Shown piece by piece: positions 1 to 5,006 of a stretch of DNA of 8,103 nucleotides. The notes under the pieces are model-generated. The model made no database searches. It saw nothing but the letters and a program-made list of their open reading frames with translations, and was not told the origin of the DNA. Within the stretch, counting starts at the first letter, position 1. Each line of letters opens with the position of its first letter. The position numbers were made by a program, and so were the translations under genes. The stretch is from JAIBBG01 sp031417525 (GTDB lineage Bacteria > Bacteroidota > Bacteroidia > Flavobacteriales_D > Sanyastnellaceae), in contig JANOVT010000134.1 in NCBI GenBank assembly GCA_031417525.1, positions 1 to 8,103 of the forward strand, in the 5' to 3' direction.

Positions 1-623
1 AAAAAACCCCTCACCTGTGATACAAAACTCACGATCGCGTGTGGTTCAATCACAAAAATGAAAACGATACCGAACAGCGCCCCCCAGATGTGCGCATCGT
101 GTGCGATATTGGTTTTGCCACTGCGATTCATTACATGTTCAAAAATGAAGAATACCAGAACTCCCACAAATGCCGGCATCGGAATAAACAAAATTCCAAT
201 CCAATGCAGCGGATTCAAGATCATATAAGCCATCAGAATGGCACTGACAGCTCCGCTGGCGCCTACAGAATTGTAACCATAATTATCGCTCTGTTTTCTG
301 AGGGAAGGCAATGTCGCGACGGCGGCACCGAGTGCGTACAACAACACAAAATACAATGAGCCCTGATTCATTCCCCATCTTCCCTTGAAATACGTTTCCA
401 GGATCATTCCAAAAGAATAAAACACATACATATTCAATGCGAGGTGAATAAAATCTGCATGAATCAAAGCATGCGAAAAAATCCGATAGTACTCGCCATT
501 GTGTTTGACGCGATAGGGATTGTTCAGCAGTTTTTCAAACAAAGCCGAATTTTGAAACGCCCGCCAGGAAACAAAAATGGTTCCGATCAGGATGATGAAG
601 GTGATAGGTGTCGTGTATAGCAT
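1..623 (-). CDS. Rhomboid family intramembrane serine protease, 3' end cut by window edge
   Basis: This ORF is open to the left edge; 207 residues are visible. It encodes a polytopic membrane protease that cleaves transmembrane substrates within the bilayer. The family hallmarks are present in order: the HxxxN oxyanion motif (H60, N64), the catalytic serine in GASGA (S123), and the catalytic histidine in AHIWGALFG (H178), so the Ser-His dyad is intact. Hydrophobic segments lie at about 5-20, 55-77, 88-106, 120-137, 140-162 and 178-192, fitting a compact bacterial rhomboid of roughly 210-220 aa, so little seems to be missing. The start is ATG at 623, five bases after the stop of the upstream lipoprotein gene, so it is probably translated from the same operon mRNA. 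The substrate cannot be told from sequence. The family call is secure; an inactive relative is unlikely with both catalytic residues present. Confidence 0.93.
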   Translation of the reverse strand, partial: MLYTTPITFIILIGTIFVSWRAFQNSALFEKLLNNPYRVKHNGEYYRIFSHALIHADFIHLALNMYVFYSFGMILETYFKGRWGMNQGSLYFVLLYALGAAVATLPSLRKQSDNYGYNSVGASGAVSAILMAYMILNPLHWIGILFIPMPAFVGVLVFFIFEHVMNRSGKTNIAHDAHIWGALFGIVFIFVIEPHAIVSFVSQVRGF

Positions 624-628
624 ATTTC

Positions 629-1093
629 TCAACTTGAATGGTCAGCAACAATGAGCCAATGGCCATTCATTTTTTTCCATAAAAGGGTGTAATGACCGGA
701 AAGTGTGTCCGCCGTTCGAAAGAGTTCAAATTTACCAATGACAAATGCATTGGTGGAATCCATCACATCGATCATCAGATTGGTAAACTTCAAGGTTCCC
801 ATGGCGGCTTTGTCCGGGTAACTCTTCTTGTAATTGTCAAGCGTGGTTTGCCAGCCGTAATTGAGACCACGACTCCCGACAAATTTCAATGAATCATGGT
901 TCCAGTAATGAAGCATAAATCCGGGGAAATCATTTTCATTCCAACTCACCTGTTGCTCGTGCATCAGGCTTTCAATTTTTGCAGCTTGTGGTTGGGGATC
1001 AAATTTTTCGACTTGTTTTTTTTCGCATGAAAAAAAGATCAGGGAAAACAAACAGGTGAAAAGGACAGAATTGAAAAATGGTGTTGGCTTCAT
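629..1093 (-). CDS. Small lipoprotein with DUF4440 / NTF2-like (SnoaL-type) domain
   Basis: This is a 154-aa protein. Residues 1-22 look like a lipoprotein signal peptide: K2, a hydrophobic core from about F6 to F21, and C23 followed by charged residues (EKKQVEK). The lipobox (IFFSC) is atypical but acceptable for this phylum. Residues about 38-152 look like a DUF4440/NTF2-like alpha+beta fold, ending in the typical LSGHYTLLWKKMNGHW and IVADHSS strands. I chose the ATG at 1093, not an in-frame ATG at 1135. The upstream one would place 14 polar residues before the signal peptide and overlap the preceding gene. The start lies 7 bases after the yigZ-like stop and the stop 5 bases before the rhomboid start, so it is mid-operon. 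NTF2-like domains bind small ligands or act as enzymes; no catalytic residue can be assigned here. It is probably anchored facing the periplasm. Confidence 0.85.
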   Translation of the reverse strand: MKPTPFFNSVLFTCLFSLIFFSCEKKQVEKFDPQPQAAKIESLMHEQQVSWNENDFPGFMLHYWNHDSLKFVGSRGLNYGWQTTLDNYKKSYPDKAAMGTLKFTNLMIDVMDSTNAFVIGKFELFRTADTLSGHYTLLWKKMNGHWLIVADHSS

Positions 1094-1100
1094 AGTAATC

Positions 1101-1712
1101 TCAGATGCGTCCCAAATGTAGCAGTTCCGCTTCATTCCAACTTAAAACTTCTTTTTCCAATCGTTCACGCATGTTCATCGTTACCAGGAATTCGATGTTG
1201 CAGTTATCCGAAAAATCTGAAGCCACTTTTTCCATCTGGATTTCTTTGAGGAATTTCATTACGACCGGCATGTCCGCGTGCACAAAGGTTAATTTGAAAT
1301 GGTCTGTCACAGGCTTCTCCACAATGGTCGCCGCTTCCAACGCGAGTTTCGAAACGGTTTTGTATGCATCAATGAGTCCGCCCGTGCCGAGTTTGGTACC
1401 ACCGAAATACCGCACCACAGCGATGAGCACATTCGTAAGATCGAAGGAAAGAATTTGACCGTAAATGGGTTTACCAGCAGTCCCGGAAGGTTCACCGTCA
1501 TCATTTATTCTATGTCTGTTTTTATCCCAACCCAGACGCCAGGCATAACAAACATGTGTGGCGTTGTGGTGTTCTTTCCAAAGCTGATCGATGTGTGCTT
1601 TGACTTCTTCTTCCGACTTGACGTGATACACAAAAGCAAGATGTTTGCTCGCAGACACGCGGTATTGCGCCTCAGAATTTCCTTCGACTGTTTTGTAAAA
1701 ATCGGCAGCCAA
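1101..1712 (-). CDS. yigZ: YigZ / IMPACT (UPF0029) family protein
   Basis: This is a 203-aa protein of usual family length. The N-terminal UPF0029 domain spans about residues 15-122 and contains both hallmark blocks: DDGEPSGTAGKP (71-82) and VVRYFGGTKLGTGGL (99-113). A DUF1949-like C-terminal domain spans about 138-193. The family is cytosolic; the eukaryotic homologue IMPACT modulates GCN2, while the bacterial role is poorly defined. The start is a TTG at 1712 that directly follows, in the same frame, the TAA stop of the upstream gene (1713-1715). No ATG or GTG lies early enough to keep the conserved N-terminus (DFYKTV, SKHLAFV). Translation therefore probably begins by re-initiation or coupling after the upstream stop. 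The family call is secure; the start depends on the zero-base junction. Confidence 0.94.
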   Translation of the reverse strand: MAADFYKTVEGNSEAQYRVSASKHLAFVYHVKSEEEVKAHIDQLWKEHHNATHVCYAWRLGWDKNRHRINDDGEPSGTAGKPIYGQILSFDLTNVLIAVVRYFGGTKLGTGGLIDAYKTVSKLALEAATIVEKPVTDHFKLTFVHADMPVVMKFLKEIQMEKVASDFSDNCNIEFLVTMNMRERLEKEVLSWNEAELLHLGRI

Positions 1713-2114
1713 TTATGAAATCGGATTCATCATCACGCTGAAAACAGTGATGCTGTTCGGGTCACGATCATAGTACAATTTATCCAACGAACCGAGAATA
1801 TTCTTCGCACGGAAATATGAAGTGTGCAATGCATTCTCGCCTTTGAGGGTCCACTGAATGGTGAAACTGCTTTCTTCTTCCTTGTAGCCCTTCACATACT
1901 CGAGCATGTTTTTTAGCGCATCTACTTTGGTAACGCCTTCACACGAGTGAAAGAGAAAACTCTGGTTGTGCTGCGGATTGACAGTGATCAGACGCAGCAC
2001 CACATAACGTGTGTGTTCTTCAAAATTGAAAATGAGACTGTTTTGTCCCATGCCAATGTATTTGCCGATCTCCGACTGGAGATTGGCGATTTCGATGTTT
2101 TTGTCGACGGTCAT
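1713..2114 (-). CDS. Conserved-looking protein of unknown function, coupled to yigZ
   Basis: This is a 133-aa protein with no signal peptide or membrane segment, so it is probably cytosolic. I do not recognise a named domain. The sequence alternates hydrophobic strands (SLIFNF 26-31, YVVLRLITV 37-45, QSFLFH 51-56, SFTIQWTL 83-90) with a helical stretch (VDALKNMLEYVKGYKEE, 64-80). It ends in an aromatic/charged segment (LDKLYYDRDPNSITVFSVMMNP). This suggests a small alpha+beta domain. I have an impression of similar short proteins next to yigZ in Bacteroidota, but cannot confirm it. The ATG at 2114 is preceded by a TAnnTTTG box a few bases upstream and appears to be the first gene of the four-gene operon. 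Its TAA stop abuts the yigZ start with no spacer. Coding status is well supported by the intact frame and operon fit; function is unknown. Confidence 0.8.
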   Translation of the reverse strand: MTVDKNIEIANLQSEIGKYIGMGQNSLIFNFEEHTRYVVLRLITVNPQHNQSFLFHSCEGVTKVDALKNMLEYVKGYKEEESSFTIQWTLKGENALHTSYFRAKNILGSLDKLYYDRDPNSITVFSVMMNPIS

Positions 2115-2121
2115 TTCGAGG

Positions 2122-2129
2122 CAAAGCTA
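2122..2129 (-). promoter_or_regulatory. Possible -7 box (TAnnTTTG) for the four-gene operon
   Basis: On the minus strand TAGCTTTG matches the Bacteroidota -7 consensus TAnnTTTG exactly. It lies only 7 bases upstream of the ATG at 2114, so transcription would begin at or just before the start codon and the mRNA would be nearly leaderless. No convincing TTTG -33 element is seen at the expected distance; that region falls on the outer end of the 48-bp inverted repeat. An 8-bp match with four fixed A/T bases can occur by chance. Confidence 0.3.
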
Positions 2130-2143
2130 ACAATTTCGGGAGT

Positions 2144-2191
2144 GAATTTCATTTCGCGCCGAGATGCGCCGAGGAGCCGAGATTCGGAGAG
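2144..2191 (+). repeat. Left copy of a 48-bp inverted repeat bracketing the 344-aa gene
   Basis: This segment is the reverse complement of 3468-3515 with two mismatches (46/48); the inner 35 bases (2157-2191) match exactly. It is much more GC-rich than its surroundings and is built from a degenerate unit of about 8 bases ending in CCGAG or CGGAG (2166-2173, 2174-2181, 2182-2189, with an earlier copy at 2158-2163). It lies 70 bases past the stop of the 344-aa gene and 30 bases before the start of the 133-aa gene. No target-site duplication is visible outside the two copies. Confidence 0.95.
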
Positions 2192-2197
2192 AATTTC

Positions 2198-2234
2198 GGA
2201 ATAATTCCATGAACCAGAATATGGTGTTTTCATG
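2198..2234. other. Small palindromes between the 344-aa gene stop and the left repeat
   Basis: Two short dyads are visible: GGAAT/ATTCC arms (2198-2208), and a nested CATGA/TCATG plus ACCA/TGGT structure (about 2208-2234). They lie 28-64 bases downstream of the 344-aa gene stop, where a terminator could sit. There is no T-run after either on the minus strand, so a terminator role is weak. They may be chance in A/T-rich sequence. Confidence 0.25.
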
Positions 2235-2261
2235 CGAAACCAAGAGAATAATTCTTTGCTC

Positions 2262-3296
2262 CTATCCTATTTCAATACAAATGATTTTCCCATGACTCAC
2301 AATTCCGAACCTCACACCTTCTTTATAAATACCGACAATTTTTTCAGGATCGAAGGCTGCCCTGTCTTCATTTGTCAATTTCACATCAAACACTTCCTGG
2401 ATTCCTTCTCCAATGTGTGCGACATAAATACGTGTCGGATCGTAGGTTTTTTTTTCTGTATAGAAAATTGACCATTCGCTTCCGTCCTGATCGTAATAAT
2501 AAAGAAGTTTACTTCCGCCTCCACTTCTGTCTGACTCCTGATATCCATGAAGAACATGTCGATACTCGTTGGTGCACTGGTTATACCATTCGATGTAATG
2601 GTGATCGTCATTGGATCGATGCCACAGACATCGATCAGCAGACGGTGTATGAATGACGTTGATGAAACCGGACGTATCGATATCTGGATTGAAATCCACA
2701 GCCAATTCCAGCTCACCATTTTTCATTTGATAGACGACCATTTGTTGCATCGTGCCGTGTGAAAAATCAAAACGGCTGTCAGCGAATCGAAATGGTTTTG
2801 AGGAATTCGTGGCATTTTTATCCTGAGGATTTGTAGTGAAAATGAAAATGCTGTCGCTACGAACTTCAATATTTCGAAACTTCCATCCGAAAGGAGGAAG
2901 GATATTTTCGTATTGATCAATTGATCTGGTAATACTGTATCTCTGCCAAGACCAATGAATGTGAGATGAAGCGATATATCCGAGATAACCAATCACAGGT
3001 CCATAAGGAATAAGTAATAAAACAACATTCCACAGGACAAATTTTCTGAAGCTTTTATGTTGGATGATATCAGTAATTATTCTGTGTGTCCACCAGATCA
3101 CACCAACAAATAGAACAAAACAAAAAGCCATCATAATGGCAATGGCATCGTCAAATCCGCTCCAGCCAACTGCCGAATAACTCGGATTGAATTGATAATA
3201 ACACCAGACGAGTCCGCCTGCTGCAAAGGCAGCTAAGCCGACCAAGATCAATGATAAAAAATGTTGAAAGACACGAAACTTTCTTGGAATCTTCAT
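2262..3296 (-). CDS. Unrecognised three-helix membrane protein, bracketed by inverted repeats
   Basis: This is a 344-aa protein I do not recognise. A basic N-terminus (MKIPRKFRVFQ) leads into three predicted transmembrane helices at about 12-34, 48-70 and 86-110. A soluble region of about 230 residues follows, rich in strands and aromatics, with Trp/His/Tyr clusters (CLWHRSNDDHHYIEWY near 222-237, then SKLLYYYDQDGSEW). If the basic N-terminus is inside, the soluble region faces the periplasm. No catalytic signature, lipobox or known domain is visible. It starts at ATG 3296 and ends with TAG at 2262-2264. It is isolated: 224 bp from the helicase gene upstream, 147 bp from the next operon downstream, and flanked by a 48-bp inverted repeat pair. 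It may be lineage-specific. The long intact frame with plausible topology supports real coding; function is unknown. Confidence 0.78.
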   Translation of the reverse strand: MKIPRKFRVFQHFLSLILVGLAAFAAGGLVWCYYQFNPSYSAVGWSGFDDAIAIMMAFCFVLFVGVIWWTHRIITDIIQHKSFRKFVLWNVVLLLIPYGPVIGYLGYIASSHIHWSWQRYSITRSIDQYENILPPFGWKFRNIEVRSDSIFIFTTNPQDKNATNSSKPFRFADSRFDFSHGTMQQMVVYQMKNGELELAVDFNPDIDTSGFINVIHTPSADRCLWHRSNDDHHYIEWYNQCTNEYRHVLHGYQESDRSGGGSKLLYYYDQDGSEWSIFYTEKKTYDPTRIYVAHIGEGIQEVFDVKLTNEDRAAFDPEKIVGIYKEGVRFGIVSHGKIICIEIG

Positions 3297-3415
3297 TTGA
3301 CAATAAAAGCGGGATTCACTAATATATTTTATTTGAAGAAAGAATTTCGGCCTAACTCTAACTACTCAATGAAAAGTTTTCTACAATACAAAACGAAAAT
3401 CAGGATTTCAGGCAG

Positions 3416-3462
3416 TCACTTCGCCTCACCCTCTCCTCATTCTCGTTTTCATTCTCATTCTG
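3416..3462 (-). repeat. Purine-rich short-period tract next to the right inverted repeat
   Basis: Read on the minus strand this stretch is nearly all purine, with GAATGA-like hexamers merging into GGGTGA and GAAGTGA units. It directly extends the right inverted-repeat copy and resembles the GARGTGA array near 4934-5006. The left inverted-repeat copy has no equivalent tract. Periodicity is loose and no exact unit repeats more than a few times. Confidence 0.45.
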
Positions 3463-3467
3463 AAAAA

Positions 3468-3515
3468 CTCTCCGAATCTCGGCTCCTCGGCGCATCTCGG
3501 CGAGAAACGAAATTC
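3468..3515 (-). repeat. Right copy of the 48-bp inverted repeat
   Basis: This is the partner of 2144-2191, in opposite orientation, 1276 bp away. It begins only 5 bases past the helicase stop codon (3521-3523). Read in the direction of the genes it contains a short CCGA-GAT-TCGG hairpin and then runs into five T residues (3463-3467). It could therefore help end helicase transcription; the stem is short, so this is only possible. The left copy lacks the T-run in either reading direction. Confidence 0.95.
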
Positions 3516-3520
3516 TAACC

Positions 3521-4831
3521 TCAACTCGCAATCTCGAACTTGAATTTGCGCCCCTTCAATTTTTCCTCCCGAATATTCTTCAACACACCATCCATCTTAT
3601 CACTCTTGACTGCAGCAAACGACATGCGGTCAAGCACTTCCACGAGACCTAATTCTTCTTTGACAAGTTTGCCTTTTTGTAACAACATGCCCACAATATC
3701 AATTTTATTGATCTTATCTTTTTTGCCGGCGCTGATGTAAAGTGTCTTCCAAGCCGGTTTGCCAGGAATAATTGCTTTGTCCGGCAATACTTCGACAACT
3801 GGTTTTTCACTGATAAAAGAAGGAATGTGTTCTGTATTGGATAAAAGGATATATGAAGTTCCGGTCGCTTTCATTCTGGCTGTGCGACCATTGCGATGTG
3901 TAAAAACTTCGCGCGTGACTGGCAATTGATAGTGCACCACAGCCTCGATCTCCGGAATATCCAATCCGCGGGAGGCGAGATCGGTTGTAATGAGGAGTCG
4001 AAGCGTTCCATTGCGGAATTTGATCAAGGTGCGTTCGCGATCTTCCTGATCCATGCCGCCATGAAAAACACCATGAACAATTCCTTTTTCTGCCAATAGC
4101 TCTCCCACCCGATCAACGGCTTCGCGATGATTGCAAAAAACAAGGGTAGATTTTTCTCCGATAAAACAAACTAACCTGAACAACAATTGCAATTTGTCCT
4201 GATCGGATGCTTGAATGTATTTCAACGTGAGTTCTGTCGATACCTGAGAACCTTCAGCCAAAAAATTCAGCACCTGTGGCTTCTTCACGCCAGTGAAATC
4301 GGGTAATTCTGCCATATTGGTGGCCGAGATCAACAAGGTTCGTTTCCGGTTCACCAATGTTTGAATAATCGTCGACATTTCATCTTTAAAACCAAACTCG
4401 AGGGATTTATCAAATTCATCAAGCACAAGAGTTTGAATTTTCGTCGGATCCACGTTTTTCAATCGAATATGATATGCAACACGACCCGGAGTGCCGACCA
4501 ATACAGCAGGCGGATGACTGAGGTTGTTTTTTTCAATTCTGTTCGCATGTCCACCATAACATGCATTGATTTTGAAACCCGTGCTCATTTGTTTGAATAC
4601 TTGTTCGATCTGAATGGCCAATTCGCGCGAAGGCACAAGGATCAGGCATTGAACACCTTCTTTGTTTTTGTCTAGTTTCGTGAACACAGGTAACAAAAAA
4701 GCGAGTGTTTTTCCTGAACCTGTGGGTGAAAGGAGTAGAATTTCTTTTGCATTTTCCGCTGCATCGATCGTTGCAAGCTGCATCTTATTGAGCTCAGCTA
4801 TCTTTAAACTGGTGAGGATTTTTTCGAACAT
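3521..4831 (-). CDS. DEAD-box ATP-dependent RNA helicase with DbpA-type C-terminal domain
   Basis: This is a 436-aa protein with a complete two-domain helicase core. Visible motifs are a Q-motif region (about 10-20), motif I SPTGSGKT (35-42), Ia PSRELA (67-72), Ib GTPGR (113-117), motif II D138-E-F-D141, motif III SAT (169-171), IV LVFCNHRE (230-237), V around TTDLASRGLD (282-291) and VI HRNGRTAR (312-319). Residues about 364-436 look like a DbpA RNA-binding domain (WKTLYISAGKKDKINKIDIVG onward), which in E. coli DbpA targets 23S rRNA hairpin 92. A role in large-subunit assembly or RNA remodelling in the cytosol is likely. Motif II reads DEFD, not DEAD; the catalytic D-E and final D are kept, and I believe this is a normal variant in Bacteroidota. 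The start is ATG at 4831, giving the usual short N-terminus. It is probably its own transcription unit. Confidence 0.93.
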   Translation of the reverse strand: MFEKILTSLKIAELNKMQLATIDAAENAKEILLLSPTGSGKTLAFLLPVFTKLDKNKEGVQCLILVPSRELAIQIEQVFKQMSTGFKINACYGGHANRIEKNNLSHPPAVLVGTPGRVAYHIRLKNVDPTKIQTLVLDEFDKSLEFGFKDEMSTIIQTLVNRKRTLLISATNMAELPDFTGVKKPQVLNFLAEGSQVSTELTLKYIQASDQDKLQLLFRLVCFIGEKSTLVFCNHREAVDRVGELLAEKGIVHGVFHGGMDQEDRERTLIKFRNGTLRLLITTDLASRGLDIPEIEAVVHYQLPVTREVFTHRNGRTARMKATGTSYILLSNTEHIPSFISEKPVVEVLPDKAIIPGKPAWKTLYISAGKKDKINKIDIVGMLLQKGKLVKEELGLVEVLDRMSFAAVKSDKMDGVLKNIREEKLKGRKFKFEIAS

Positions 4832-4933
4832 AATTGGAGTGTGAAAGGTAGTGCAAGAGAAATACGAGGAATATTTATAAAGTCGCAGCTATAAAATCCA
4901 CAGCTCTATCTGCGGAATCTGAGTTTAAGATTA

Positions 4934-4957
4934 GAGGTGAGAAGTGAGAGGTGAGAA
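4934..4957 (+). repeat. GARGTGA heptad array, left arm of a long hairpin
   Basis: Three consecutive 7-base units fit GARGTGA (4934-4940, 4941-4947, 4948-4954), followed by a decayed fourth beginning GAAAA. The block is complementary to 4980-5003 at 21 of 24 positions, including an inner run of 18/19. It lies in the spacer between the dehydratase stop and the helicase start. Confidence 0.85.
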
Positions 4958-5003
4958 AATTCCATAGTTCCTCTCTCTCTTCTCGCCTCTCACTTCTCGC
5001 TTC
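4934..5003. other. Long hairpin-forming inverted repeat past the dehydratase gene
   Basis: Arms 4934-4957 and 4980-5003 can form a 24-bp stem with a 22-base loop. The three non-Watson-Crick positions (4936, 4938, 4952) would be G-U pairs in plus-strand RNA but A-C mismatches in the minus-strand transcript that the flanking genes make. It sits at the 3' end of the dehydratase gene, where it could stall or end transcription or protect the mRNA 3' end. No T-run follows on the minus strand, so it is not a standard intrinsic terminator. Confidence 0.7.
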
Positions 5004-5006
5004 TCC
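4971..5006 (-). repeat. GARGYGA heptad array overlapping the dehydratase stop codon
   Basis: Read on the minus strand the tract consists of about five 7-base units near GARGYGA, grading into GAGAGAG. It extends into the dehydratase coding sequence: the last residues (R-S-E-K) and the TGA stop at 4990-4992 are written by repeat units. It is the inverted partner of the array at 4934-4957. Confidence 0.85.

Noticed and set aside
39..359. Plus-strand 106-aa open frame at the left edge
   Set aside because: It is antisense to the rhomboid gene, whose conserved motifs fix the coding strand. Its product is low in hydrophobic order and matches nothing I know.
1713..1715. TAA as a disabling nonsense mutation splitting one fused gene
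   Set aside because: YigZ has normal length starting right after it, and the upstream part is a plausible separate protein with its own start. Two coupled genes explain the data better.
1299..1718. Plus-strand 139-aa open frame
   Set aside because: It lies wholly opposite the YigZ coding region, which carries both family hallmark blocks. It is a shadow frame.
2381..2992. Two other minus-strand frames (2381-2719, 2723-2992) within the 344-aa gene
   Set aside because: They overlap a longer intact frame with sensible membrane topology and have no family features. They are alternative-frame shadows, not pieces of a broken gene.
2144..3515. Insertion sequence or transposon bounded by the inverted repeats
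   Set aside because: The enclosed gene has no transposase or recombinase motif, and no target-site duplication is visible outside the repeats (flanking bases differ).
4843..4850. TACCTTTC upstream of the helicase as a -7 promoter box
   Set aside because: It has one mismatch to TAnnTTTG, and no TTTG element is found at a suitable distance upstream, so support is too weak.
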